Positions 29,737-37,816 of a DNA stretch of 45,146 bases are shown one piece after another. The position numbers and the translations under genes were made by a program. How positions within the stretch are numbered: position 1 is the first letter of the stretch; every line of letters begins with the position of its first letter. The notes below the pieces were generated by a model. It had not been told where the DNA came from and ran no database searches. It saw nothing but the letters and a program-made list of their open reading frames with translations. The stretch is from Allochromatium warmingii (GTDB taxonomy: Bacteria; Pseudomonadota; Gammaproteobacteria; Chromatiales; Chromatiaceae): contig NZ_FNOW01000024.1 of the NCBI RefSeq assembly GCF_900107145.1, forward strand, positions 1 to 45,146. Reading direction: 5' to 3'.

Positions 29737-30037
29737 ACACTTCAAGCCGATCCGTCTTGATACTCAAGCCGAGCTAACCCGCGCTATGCAGCAGCCTGCA
29801 TTTAAAGCAGCGTGGGATGAATTAGAAGAAAGCTATTCAGCACTCAATGAACTACTACGAGCACGAAAACAAGCTGGTTTAACACAGGAAGAAGTTGCTG
29901 CCCGCATGGGAACGACTAAAAGTGCAGTATCACGTTTAGAAGCCTCTATTCGTAACGAAAAGGGCTCTCCCTCATTCGCAACGCTGCGCAAATATGCTCA
30001 TGCGTGCGGCAAGCAACTGATTATTAAGCTAATTTAA
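29726..30037 (+). CDS. HigA-type antitoxin with XRE helix-turn-helix
   Basis: A 103-residue protein with a C-terminal XRE-type HTH (residues about 43-95): LRARKQAGLTQEEVAARMGTTKSAVSRLE. The N-terminal part is polar and likely contacts the toxin. It should repress its own operon through the GTTAGC/GCTAAC palindrome. It ends six bases before ybgC, so readthrough into the Tol-Pal operon is likely unless the latter has its own promoter inside this gene. Confidence 0.88.
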   Translation: MNTEHFKPIRLDTQAELTRAMQQPAFKAAWDELEESYSALNELLRARKQAGLTQEEVAARMGTTKSAVSRLEASIRNEKGSPSFATLRKYAHACGKQLIIKLI

Positions 30038-30043
30038 GAATCA

Positions 30044-30475
30044 ATGGAAGCCTCAAATACCCGATCTTGGTTTGATTGGCCGGTGCGGATTTATTACGAA
30101 GACACCGACGCCGCTGGGATTGTTTTTTACGCAAATTATCTCCGCTATATGGAGCGCGGTCGTACTGAATGGTTGCGTACTCTCGGATTGGAGCAAGATC
30201 AGTTACGCGCTGAACAGGGCGTAGTTTTTGCAGTGACGACAGTGAATTTAAATTATCTCACTCCGGCGCGCTTTAATGATCTGCTTACAGTGCGTTCAAG
30301 TTTGACGCAACTTGGCGGTGCCAGTCTCGAATTTGAACAGCATATTCTGCGCGTCAGCAATCAAGCAGTATGTTGTCGCGGTATGGTGAAAGTCGCCTGT
30401 CTTGATGCGATGACTTTGCGCCCGCGTCGATTACCACTTATTTTAGCGGCAACGATTGGAGGCCCAGATTACTGA
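30044..30475 (+). CDS. ybgC: Tol-Pal system-associated acyl-CoA thioesterase YbgC
   Basis: YbgC is a hot-dog fold thioesterase that acts on acyl-CoA or acyl-ACP near the inner membrane. The 143-residue protein has the family motif YYEDTDAAGIVFYANYLRYMERGRTEWL with the catalytic Asp in DTDA. Its TGA overlaps the tolQ ATG by one base, so the two are translationally coupled. It opens the tol operon, as in E. coli. Confidence 0.96.
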   Translation: MEASNTRSWFDWPVRIYYEDTDAAGIVFYANYLRYMERGRTEWLRTLGLEQDQLRAEQGVVFAVTTVNLNYLTPARFNDLLTVRSSLTQLGGASLEFEQHILRVSNQAVCCRGMVKVACLDAMTLRPRRLPLILAATIGGPDY

Positions 30476-31149
30476 TGACCACCGATCTGTCTTTATTTGC
30501 GCTGATTCTTGATGCCAGTCTGGTCGTGCAATTGGTGCTATTAGTGCTGGCTGCTGCGTCGCTGATTTCTTGGTCAATGATTTTGGATCGTGCTTATATC
30601 ATTGGACGGGCGCGTAAGCGTGCAAATCGATTTGAGGAGCAGTTTTGGTCGGGCGATGATTTAGCGGCGCTGTATAAAGAATTGAGTCAAGATGAACCAA
30701 GCGGGCAGGGATTAGCGGCAATCTTTCGCGCTGGTTTTAAGGAATTTGTGCGCTTGCGCAAAATTGAGGACAGTGATACGCAATTTGTTTTGCAAGGGGC
30801 CGAGCGTTCAATGCGGGTTGCATTAAGTCGGGAAATGGATCGACTCGAAACACATTTAGCGTTTTTAGCAACGGTTGGTTCGACCAGTCCTTATATCGGG
30901 TTATTTGGTACGGTGTGGGGCATTATGCAATCATTTCATGCGTTGGGAAATGTTGAGCAGGCAACATTGGCGCTGGTTGCACCGGGGATTTCAGAAGCAT
31001 TGATTGCAACCGCAGTGGGGCTATTTGCCGCGATTCCCGCTGTTGTCGCCTATAATCGTTATGCGAATCAAGTCGAGCGACTGAATAATCGCTACGAAGA
31101 ATTTATCGAAGAATTTGCCACACTGCTCCAACGTCAGGGGCGCGGTTAA
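30475..31149 (+). CDS. tolQ: Tol-Pal system protein TolQ
   Basis: TolQ forms the pentameric proton channel with TolR that energises TolA. The 224-residue protein has an N-terminal membrane helix (about 15-37), a cytoplasmic loop with FRAGFKEF and RSMRVALSREMDRLE, and two further helices (about 125-155 and 165-190) with LATVGSTSPYIGLFGTVWGI and EALIATAVGLFAAIPAVVAYN, the signature of the ExbB/TolQ/MotA family. Confidence 0.97.
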   Translation: MTTDLSLFALILDASLVVQLVLLVLAAASLISWSMILDRAYIIGRARKRANRFEEQFWSGDDLAALYKELSQDEPSGQGLAAIFRAGFKEFVRLRKIEDSDTQFVLQGAERSMRVALSREMDRLETHLAFLATVGSTSPYIGLFGTVWGIMQSFHALGNVEQATLALVAPGISEALIATAVGLFAAIPAVVAYNRYANQVERLNNRYEEFIEEFATLLQRQGRG

Positions 31150-31170
31150 ATTGAGCGGAGGCGGTTATTT

Positions 31171-31611
31171 ATGCTAAAACACAGCCGCCGCACGCACCGT
31201 CGGTTAATGGCCGAGATTAACGTTGTGCCCTATATTGACGTAATGTTGGTGCTGTTAGTTATTTTTATGGTGACGGCACCCTTGATTACCAGTGGCGTCA
31301 AAGTGAATTTACCGCAAGTCAAAGCAGGTGGGATTACTGGGCCAGCAACTGAATCCGTAGTGATTACCGTCGATCAAGCTGGTGCATATTATTTAGATAT
31401 TGGTGCAGAAAAAGAGCAGCCGGTTACTGATAAAGTGCTATTTGATCGGTTGCGTGTGGTGCTTGATTATCAATCCGATACGCCGATTTTAGTGCGTGCG
31501 GATAATTATGTTGATTATGGTCGCGTGGTGCGAGCAATGGCGATTGCCCAAAAAGCCGGTGCGCCCGAGGTCGGATTGATTACTGTGCCGCCGGAGCGCC
31601 GCGAGCGTTAA
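31171..31611 (+). CDS. tolR: Tol-Pal system protein TolR
   Basis: The 146-residue TolR has one N-terminal membrane helix with the essential Asp in NVVPYIDVMLVLLVIFMVTAP, the proton-carrying residue of ExbD/TolR proteins, and a periplasmic domain ending in the peptidoglycan-binding dimer fold. It follows tolQ by 21 bases and precedes tolA by two. Confidence 0.97.
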   Translation: MLKHSRRTHRRLMAEINVVPYIDVMLVLLVIFMVTAPLITSGVKVNLPQVKAGGITGPATESVVITVDQAGAYYLDIGAEKEQPVTDKVLFDRLRVVLDYQSDTPILVRADNYVDYGRVVRAMAIAQKAGAPEVGLITVPPERRER

Positions 31612-31613
31612 TA

Positions 31614-32723
31614 ATGGCTGAGAGCCTGCGTGTTCATCGCGGCGCTTGGTATGGGTCGCTTGCGCTGCATGTGCTGTTTGCGCTGGTGTTTTTGGTTGGC
31701 GTTGAGGCGCTTAAACCAATGCCAGAGACTGGATCGCCAGCGCGGGTCATTCAGGCAAATTTAATCACGGATCGTGCAATAGGAACGTTGGTTGCGGATT
31801 TAGAAACGGACACGGCAATTGCGCCGGAAGTATTTGAACCGGCTAAACCTGAATTTGAATCTGAACCTGAATTAGAGCCGGCGTTAATCCCCGAACCGGA
31901 ACCGTTTACGCCCGATTTAGCTGAAGCGCAGCGTTTGGCGGCGGAATTGATCACGCAGGAAGCGGCGCAACGCGAATTTCAAGAGCAGAAGCGTGCAGCC
32001 CAGCGGCTCGCTGCCGAGCAGGAAGCCGAGCGTCAGCGTCGTGCCGAGGCGGAAGCTCGCGCACAGGCTGAGGAGCAGGCGCGGCGTCAAGTGGAACGTG
32101 AACGTCAACATGCTGAGGCCGAGCGGTTGGCGCAGGAGCGAGCGGAGGCCGAACGTCAACGCGCTGCACAGGAAGCGCGACGCTTGGCGGCTGAACGCGA
32201 GCGTCAGCGCCGTCAGGAGGCGGAGCGACGGGCAGCGGAAGCGGCACAGCTTGCAGCAGAATTAGAACGTGCGCATCAGCAACAGCTTGCTGAAGAGGCG
32301 GCGCAGTTAGTTAAAGACGAGGAGCAGCGGTTAGCTGAGGATTTATTACAGGAACAATTACTTGCAGAAGCGGCGCAGCTTCGCACAGAAGAACGAATAA
32401 AAAAACCGAAAGTGCGTGGTAATCAAGGAGCTATCACCGAAACGACTAGAGAATATCAAAATATGATCGGTGAGTATGTTGAGCAATATTGGATTAGACC
32501 GGCTGAATTAAATCAAGAGATACAGTATGAAGTGATTGTGCTGGTGCGGTTGACGCAAAGCGGCGATCTGATTGACGCAAAAATTATTCAAAGTAATGGA
32601 ACCCATCTTTTTGAGCAGTCGGTGCTGGCAGCGATCAATAAAGCAGGGCGTTTTCCGGTTCCAGATGGCCCAGAGTTTGAGAATTTTCGACAATTCAAAT
32701 TTAAATTCAAACCCCGGAGATAA
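31614..32723 (+). CDS. tolA: Tol-Pal system protein TolA
   Basis: TolA spans the periplasm and transmits force from TolQR to Pal and TolB. Domain I is a single membrane helix (about 13-33). Domain II (about 85-265) is a long Ala/Glu/Gln/Arg helix, preceded by a Glu/Pro-rich stretch (about 60-100). Domain III is the TonB-like C-terminal domain with YWIRPAELNQEIQYEV and FEQSVLAAINKAGRFPVPDG. Length is 369 residues (421 in E. coli), with the variable domain II accounting for the difference. Codon preference inside the gene alternates between AT-rich and GC-rich stretches. Confidence 0.95.
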   Translation: MAESLRVHRGAWYGSLALHVLFALVFLVGVEALKPMPETGSPARVIQANLITDRAIGTLVADLETDTAIAPEVFEPAKPEFESEPELEPALIPEPEPFTPDLAEAQRLAAELITQEAAQREFQEQKRAAQRLAAEQEAERQRRAEAEARAQAEEQARRQVERERQHAEAERLAQERAEAERQRAAQEARRLAAERERQRRQEAERRAAEAAQLAAELERAHQQQLAEEAAQLVKDEEQRLAEDLLQEQLLAEAAQLRTEERIKKPKVRGNQGAITETTREYQNMIGEYVEQYWIRPAELNQEIQYEVIVLVRLTQSGDLIDAKIIQSNGTHLFEQSVLAAINKAGRFPVPDGPEFENFRQFKFKFKPRR

Positions 32724-32729
32724 TGCGCC

Positions 32730-34034
32730 ATGACTTTAAGCAAGTTTCGATGGGTTAGAATGATTGCTTGTATCATTGTTTTTCTGCCAATTTATCCCGC
32801 TTCAGCACAATTAACAATTGAAGTGACCGGCGGCATCGAAGCCGCGCAGCCGATTGCTATTGTCCCCTTTGGTCTAACCGAAGGGCTGATTCCGCCGGTC
32901 GATGTGGCCGCCATTATCAGCGCCGATCTGGCCCGCACCGGCCGATTTAAGCCGATGCCCACCCGCGACATGCTCGACCTGCCGACCACCCGCGAAGCGG
33001 TCGATTTCCGCGATTGGAGCTTGCTAGGCATGAACAATCTGGTGATCGGGCAGATCGAACCCGATCCCAGCGGCTACCGCATCAGTTTGACGCTGTTTGA
33101 TGTCTTTCGCGGCACTGAACTGGTCAGCTCAAGCCGCGTGAGCACCAAAGAAGCACTGCGCCTGAACGCGCATTATCTCGCTGACGAAATCCACGAAAAG
33201 CTAACGGGACAACCCGGCGTGGCCGCGACCCGCATCGCCTATATCACGTCCAGCGGCAGCGGAGCCAAGCAAACCGTTACGCTGCGTGTGGCGGATGCTG
33301 ATGGGCATAATCCACAAACCATTGTTGCGGCAGCCGAGCCGTTGATGTCGCCGGCTTGGTCGCCGGACGGCCAGCGGCTCGCCTATGTTTCGTTGGAGAA
33401 CAAACGCGCCGCGATTTATATTCAAGAACTGACCTCAGGGCGGCGCGAGCTGGTCGCCAGTCATCCGGGCATCAACGGCTCACCGGCCTTCTCACCCGAC
33501 GGGACACAGTTGGCGCTGACGCTCTCAAAAGACGGCAATCCTGAGATTTACCGCCTCAACTTGCTCACCCGCGAACTCGTCCGCCTCACCGATCACTACG
33601 CGATTGACACCGAACCGGCGTGGTCGCCGGATGGACAAGCACTGATTTTCACCTCCGACCGCGGTGGTAGTCCGCAGATTTATCGCATGGCGGCAAGCGG
33701 CGGGCCAGCCGAGCGCCTGACCAGCGACGGCGATTACAATGGTCGTGCGTCCTACGCGCCGGATGGCCGCTCAATCATTCATGTTACGCGCATCAACGGT
33801 GCATTTCGCATCGCGTTGCTGGATTTAGAGCGCCGCGTCACGCGCTTGCTCAGTCGCGGCGATCTCGATGAATCGCCTAGCTTTGCCCCAAATGGCACGA
33901 TGGTGATTTATGCGACGATTCACGAGGGACGCGGCGTGTTAGCGACCGCCGCACTCGCGGGCGGTGGCACCCAGCGATTTAGTCAAGATTCTGGCCAAGT
34001 ACGCGAACCAGCTTGGTCGCCGTTAAAACGGTGA
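32730..34034 (+). CDS. tolB: Tol-Pal system periplasmic protein TolB
   Basis: TolB is a periplasmic beta-propeller protein that binds Pal and releases it on contact with TolA. A signal peptide ends YPASAQLTIEVTGG, an N-terminal alpha/beta domain follows to about residue 165, then a six-bladed propeller with repeats of the type PAWSPDGQ (SPAWSPDGQRLAYVS, SPAFSPDGTQLALT, PAWSPDGQALIFTSDR). It ends EPAWSPLKR. Length is 434 residues (430 in E. coli). The signal-peptide part has AT-rich codons and the mature part GC-rich ones, with an abrupt change near base 32820. Confidence 0.97.
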   Translation: MTLSKFRWVRMIACIIVFLPIYPASAQLTIEVTGGIEAAQPIAIVPFGLTEGLIPPVDVAAIISADLARTGRFKPMPTRDMLDLPTTREAVDFRDWSLLGMNNLVIGQIEPDPSGYRISLTLFDVFRGTELVSSSRVSTKEALRLNAHYLADEIHEKLTGQPGVAATRIAYITSSGSGAKQTVTLRVADADGHNPQTIVAAAEPLMSPAWSPDGQRLAYVSLENKRAAIYIQELTSGRRELVASHPGINGSPAFSPDGTQLALTLSKDGNPEIYRLNLLTRELVRLTDHYAIDTEPAWSPDGQALIFTSDRGGSPQIYRMAASGGPAERLTSDGDYNGRASYAPDGRSIIHVTRINGAFRIALLDLERRVTRLLSRGDLDESPSFAPNGTMVIYATIHEGRGVLATAALAGGGTQRFSQDSGQVREPAWSPLKR

Positions 34035-34093
34035 TCGCCAATCGCTGGAAGCTGAATCGCTGACCGCTTTTTCATTCAGGAGACCGATTTGCT

Positions 34094-34612
34094 ATGTTTA
34101 GCCCCCGCACCGCCTTACTCCTGATTCTGCTCGGCGCTGGACTCAGCGGCTGCGCGACCCCACCCAAGCCTGTCGCTGCCAAACCTGTGCCCACCCCACC
34201 ACCCCAGACCCGCGAAGCCCCGCCGCCGCCGGTCGAAGTCACCCGCCCGACCTATGCCGGCCCCTGGGAAGACCCGACCAATCCGCTCTATCAGCGCACA
34301 ATTTATTTCGATTACAACACCGCCGAACTCAAACCCGAATCTGTCGCCTTGATGCGCACCCATGCCCGCTATCTCGGGGCGCAAAGCAAGCGGCGCGTGA
34401 CACTCGAAGGTCACACCGACGAACGCGGCACCCGCGAATACAATCTTGCCCTCGGCGATCAACGTGCCGAAGCCGTGCGCCGCTTCATGCTGGCCGAAGG
34501 TGTGCCGACCGAACAACTGACAACCCTCAGTTATGGCGAAGAGCGCCCCGCCGATGCCGGACATCGTGACGCAGCGTGGCGATTGAATCGCCGCGTGATG
34601 ATTCAGTATTAA
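34094..34612 (+). CDS. pal: Peptidoglycan-associated lipoprotein Pal
   Basis: Pal anchors the outer membrane to peptidoglycan. The signal peptide ends in the lipobox LSGC (Cys20). A Pro-rich linker (about 22-60) precedes the OmpA-like domain with YFDYNTAELKPE, LEGHTDERGTREYNLALGDQRA and RRVMIQY, including the diaminopimelate-binding Asp and Arg. The 172-residue length matches E. coli Pal (173). A GGAG ribosome binding site is 11 bases upstream of the ATG. Confidence 0.97.
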   Translation: MFSPRTALLLILLGAGLSGCATPPKPVAAKPVPTPPPQTREAPPPPVEVTRPTYAGPWEDPTNPLYQRTIYFDYNTAELKPESVALMRTHARYLGAQSKRRVTLEGHTDERGTREYNLALGDQRAEAVRRFMLAEGVPTEQLTTLSYGEERPADAGHRDAAWRLNRRVMIQY

Positions 34613-34632
34613 CCGCTTAAAAAAATCAGGTA

Positions 34633-35472
34633 ATGACCATGCTGTCGTCTGTTCTGATTCGCGCACTGCCGACCCTATTGATTGTGAGCAATGTGTTTGC
34701 GCCGAGTCTTGCAAGCGCAGACTCTGACCTCGCCGGGCGCGTCGGGCGTCTGGAACGCATGTTAGAGAATCAAAGCGGCTCAGATTTGCTACTGCAAATG
34801 CAGCGCTTGCAAAGCGAAATGCAGGAATTGCGCGGCATGGTCGAGCAACAGCGGTTTGATGTCGAACGCTTGCAGCGCCAACAACGCGACCAATTTCTCG
34901 ATCTGGATTCACGCCTGAGCGGAAGCGGATCAGCGCCAACCGCGCCAGCAGCTACCGCGCTGCCGACGATTTTGGATGAATCGACGGAGATTACCGCGCC
35001 CTCAACGCCGGTTACGCCTAGCGTACCGGCAGCGGGTGGAAATGGCATTCCCGCGCTGCCGACGCCGGAAATCGTTGGGGCCAGTGAGCGCGATTTATAT
35101 GCGCAAGCCTTTGAGCAGCTTAAAGCGCGGAATTATCCCGAAGCGAAAACAGCATTGAATGCGCTATTAACACGTTATCCGCAAGGTGATTATACGGATA
35201 ATGCGCGTTATTGGCTCGGCGAAACCTATTATGTACTGCGCGATTATCCGGCGGCGCTCGATGAATATGAGCGGTTAATTCAATTGCATCCGACCAGCGC
35301 CAAAGTGCCCGGAGCTTTGCTGAAAATCGGTTTTATTCAATACGAGCAACAGGCATTAGAACAAGCCCGCGCTACACTTCAGCGCGTTATTCAAGACTAT
35401 CCGAATAGCACCGAGGCGCGGTTAGCGCAAGGGCGATTAGAGCGCGGGACAACTGGGGCGGCAACGCCATGA
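34633..35472 (+). CDS. cpoB: Cell division coordinator CpoB (YbgF)
   Basis: CpoB couples Tol energy to peptidoglycan synthesis by PBP1B at the septum. A signal peptide ends near SLASADSD. A trimerising coiled coil follows (about 35-90: GRVGRLERMLENQ, LQMQRLQSEMQELRG), then a Pro/Thr-rich linker and three TPR repeats from about residue 150 (YAQAFEQLKARNYPEAK, WLGETYYVLRDYPAAL, IGFIQYEQQALEQAR). A second ATG two codons later (34639) is better spaced from the AGG and may be the true start. Codons switch from GC-rich to AT-rich near base 35060, between linker and TPRs. Confidence 0.93.
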   Translation: MTMLSSVLIRALPTLLIVSNVFAPSLASADSDLAGRVGRLERMLENQSGSDLLLQMQRLQSEMQELRGMVEQQRFDVERLQRQQRDQFLDLDSRLSGSGSAPTAPAATALPTILDESTEITAPSTPVTPSVPAAGGNGIPALPTPEIVGASERDLYAQAFEQLKARNYPEAKTALNALLTRYPQGDYTDNARYWLGETYYVLRDYPAALDEYERLIQLHPTSAKVPGALLKIGFIQYEQQALEQARATLQRVIQDYPNSTEARLAQGRLERGTTGAATP

Positions 35473-35912
35473 TTGCTCGGCATGCCCGGTTGCGGATAGC
35501 GCGGAATTGGCGATTTGGATTCAGTAGCAGTCTGGTACTGTTGGTGCTGCTGGGCTGTAATCCGGTCAAACAGGATCATTTAACGGATACGCTGCAAAAA
35601 GCAACCAGCGGTTATCAAAATGCGTTGCGCTGGGGCTATTTTGAAAATGCCTATGGCTATTTGCATCCCAAACAGCGCACGCAGGCATTAACCGCTGAAA
35701 CCTTTAAGGGTTTACGTCTGACCAGTTATGATGTGATTCAGCCGCCAGTGATGGATGCGACAGCGGAAATGGCGCTGCAAGTGGTGGTAATTGACTATTT
35801 GTACGATGATCGTCAGGTTGTTAAATCGCTGAAAGATCAACAACGCTGGCGCTATGATGCGGCACAAAAAACTTGGTGGCTTGAATCTGGCTTGCCAGCG
35901 TTTAAACGCTGA
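35469..35912 (+). CDS. Uncharacterised lipoprotein at the end of the Tol-Pal operon
   Basis: A 147-residue protein with a basic N-terminus, a hydrophobic core and the lipobox LLGC (Cys30), so it is a predicted lipoprotein. Residue +2 after Cys is Asn rather than Asp, which does not signal retention in the inner membrane. The mature part has ALRWGYFENAYGYLHP and WRYDAAQKTWWLESGLP near the end. I do not recognise a named family. The ATG overlaps the cpoB stop by four bases, so it is translated with the Tol-Pal genes and is a good candidate for an extra component or an unrelated passenger. Confidence 0.75.
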   Translation: MIARHARLRIARNWRFGFSSSLVLLVLLGCNPVKQDHLTDTLQKATSGYQNALRWGYFENAYGYLHPKQRTQALTAETFKGLRLTSYDVIQPPVMDATAEMALQVVVIDYLYDDRQVVKSLKDQQRWRYDAAQKTWWLESGLPAFKR

Positions 35913-35939
35913 ATGCGCTGCAATCAGACCTCAAGCGAT

Positions 35940-36578
35940 TCATTCAACGCCCAACCACCGATCTAAAATCCCCTGTACTGCCACGACCCCTTGACGCTCG
36001 GGCGCTGAAAATAATTCCACAGTCATTTCAGTTGGCCCGCCGCGCACCGCTCGCTCAACCGCTAATCGCGCCGCCTGTGCCGCACCGCGTTTGAGTTTAT
36101 CGGCCTTCGTCAATAATAACAGCATTGCTAATCCTGCTTGCTGTCCCCAGGCTAACATTTGACGATCATAATCGGTCAGCGGATGGCGAATATCCATCAC
36201 AATTACCAAGCCGACTAATGATTGCCGCGCTTCCAAATACTGCGATAAATGATACTGCCAATCGCGTTTAATCCGCTCTGGAACTTTTGCGTAACCATAG
36301 CCGGGTAAATCAACTAAGCGGCGTGTTTCATCTAGTTCAAAGAAAATTAATTGCTGCGTGCGGCCCGGCGTTTTACTGGTTTTGGCTAAAGATTTTTGAT
36401 GACAGAGCGCATTGATCGCGCTGGATTTCCCGGCATTCGAGCGCCCAGCAAAGGCGACTTCGCGCCCGCTATCCTCAGGCGTGTGCTGCAAGGTGACGGC
36501 AGCGGTGAGAAAGTGCGCACCCTGATAGAGCCGATGAAAGCGCGTGGCGTGAGCGGAGTCAGAAGCGGGGTTAGACAT
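35940..36578 (-). CDS. engB: Ribosome biogenesis GTP-binding protein EngB (YsxC/YihA)
   Basis: EngB is a TrmE-Era-type GTPase needed for assembly of the large ribosomal subunit. With the start at the ATG 11 bases after the moaC stop, it has 212 residues (210 in E. coli). G1 is GRSNAGKS (45-52), G2 lies in TPGRTQQ, G3 is DLPGYGYAKVP and G4 is TKADKLK. A longer upstream frame overlaps moaC and is not conserved at its N-terminus. Confidence 0.96.
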   Translation of the reverse strand: MSNPASDSAHATRFHRLYQGAHFLTAAVTLQHTPEDSGREVAFAGRSNAGKSSAINALCHQKSLAKTSKTPGRTQQLIFFELDETRRLVDLPGYGYAKVPERIKRDWQYHLSQYLEARQSLVGLVIVMDIRHPLTDYDRQMLAWGQQAGLAMLLLLTKADKLKRGAAQAARLAVERAVRGGPTEMTVELFSAPERQGVVAVQGILDRWLGVE

Positions 36579-36589
36579 GGCGGGCAGAT

Positions 36590-37081
36590 TTAATCCGATG
36601 AAGGAGTGGAAGCGGTGCGCGTCCAATGCCCGGAGCGGCCGCCGGACTTTTCGACGAGTTGCACATCGGTGATACACATGCCGCGATCAACGGCTTTGCA
36701 CATATCATAGATCGTCAACAAACTGATCTGCACCGCGCACAGGGCTTCCATTTCAACGCCGGTGCGTCCCAGCGTCTCGACTGTGGCGCGACACCAGACC
36801 GCCGACTCAGCAGCATTGGGCGTGAGCGCAATTTCGACATGGGTGAGGGGCAAGGGATGACAGAGCGGGATGAGATCGGCGGTGCGTTTGGCGGCTAGGA
36901 TGCCGGCGAGCCGCGCAATGCCGAGGACATCGCCTTTGGCGTGTGCGCCCTGTTCGATGCGCGTCAAGGTCGTCGGCTGCATGAGGATGCGCCCCTCAGC
37001 GTGTGCGCGTCGCGCCGTTTCCGGCTTGGCGCTGACATCGACCATGACGGCCTCACCGCTGGCCGTAAAATGCGTCAGCAT
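36590..37081 (-). CDS. moaC: Cyclic pyranopterin monophosphate synthase MoaC
   Basis: MoaC makes cyclic pyranopterin monophosphate in molybdenum cofactor synthesis. The 163-residue protein has [33 protein letters not shown] and the highly conserved [25 protein letters not shown], followed by KSGGRSGHW. No other Mo-cofactor gene is in the window. It precedes engB by 11 bases on the same strand, an unusual partner for it. Confidence 0.96.
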   Translation of the reverse strand: MLTHFTASGEAVMVDVSAKPETARRAHAEGRILMQPTTLTRIEQGAHAKGDVLGIARLAGILAAKRTADLIPLCHPLPLTHVEIALTPNAAESAVWCRATVETLGRTGVEMEALCAVQISLLTIYDMCKAVDRGMCITDVQLVEKSGGRSGHWTRTASTPSSD

Positions 37082-37130
37082 GGGCGTGCGCCTCGTGAAT
37101 GCAGGTAGAATCAGGTGGGTTTAGGTGAGA

Positions 37131-37166
37131 GAAAAGCCGGTCACGTAGCCGGAGCAACGTGACCGG
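37131..37166 (-). terminator. Rho-independent terminator after ppa
   Basis: A perfect 10-base stem CCGGTCACGT/ACGTGACCGG with a 10-base loop is followed, on the minus strand, by CTTTTCTC. It separates the upstream ppa unit from moaC-engB. Confidence 0.75.
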
Positions 37167-37189
37167 ATTCAAACGGAATAACAGCCAGA

Positions 37190-37738
37190 TTAGAACGCCG
37201 GTTTTTCCGGTGCATCCTCGAACATCTTGACGCTGGCGAGAATTTCCTGACACGCCTCTTCGCGGTCGCCCCAGCCGCCGACGCGCACCCACTTGCCTTC
37301 GTCGAGATCTTTGTAATGCTCAAAGAAGTGCGCGATCTGATCGAGCAGATGTTGCGGCATGTCGCGGAAGCTCTCGACGCTGCGATAACCCTTGTAGAGC
37401 GTGTCGAGTGGCAGCGCCAAAATTTTGGCGTCATCACCGGACTCATCGGTCATCTTCAGCACCCCAATTGGACGGCATTTAATCACCGAGCCGGGAATCA
37501 GCGGATAGGGCGTAATCACCAGCACATCGACCGGATCGCCGTCTGCCGATAACGTATGCGGGACATAGCCGTAATTGCACGGGTAGTGCATGGCGGTGGA
37601 CATAAACCGATCAACGAACATCGCGCCGGTGGCTTTGTCCATCTCGTATTTCACCGGCTCAGAATGGGCCGGAATTTCGATGATGACGTTGAGCGCGTAG
37701 GGGACATTATCGCCACGCGAAACTTTGGACAGATCCAT
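37190..37738 (-). CDS. ppa: Inorganic pyrophosphatase (family I)
   Basis: Ppa hydrolyses PPi in the cytoplasm with Mg ions. The start at [11 protein letters not shown] gives 182 residues (176 in E. coli). Conserved are [24 protein letters not shown] and the signature DGDPVDVLV with its metal-binding Asp residues. An upstream in-frame extension of 25 residues is not part of the family. It lies 78 bases downstream of the PPi-dependent phosphofructokinase gene, so two enzymes that compete for PPi are neighbours. Confidence 0.96.
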   Translation of the reverse strand: MDLSKVSRGDNVPYALNVIIEIPAHSEPVKYEMDKATGAMFVDRFMSTAMHYPCNYGYVPHTLSADGDPVDVLVITPYPLIPGSVIKCRPIGVLKMTDESGDDAKILALPLDTLYKGYRSVESFRDMPQHLLDQIAHFFEHYKDLDEGKWVRVGGWGDREEACQEILASVKMFEDAPEKPAF

Positions 37739-37816
37739 GCAAAAAAGCCTTATTGGGTGGGTCAGATGATGAAAACAGTCAAGTATAGTGCAACTGAGCG
37801 TGATAAATCCCAATGC

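Noticed and set aside
31751-32265. Several long frames antisense or in other phases within tolA
   Set aside because: They are by-products of the repetitive Glu/Ala/Arg codons of the TolA coiled coil.
34115-34939. 274-codon leftward frame over pal and the start of cpoB
   Set aside because: It is opposite two clearly recognised genes with GC-rich third positions, which leave antisense frames open by chance.
35913-35939. Weak hairpin between the lipoprotein gene and engB
   Set aside because: The arms pair only with a three-base bulge and no T-tract follows, so I do not call a terminator.
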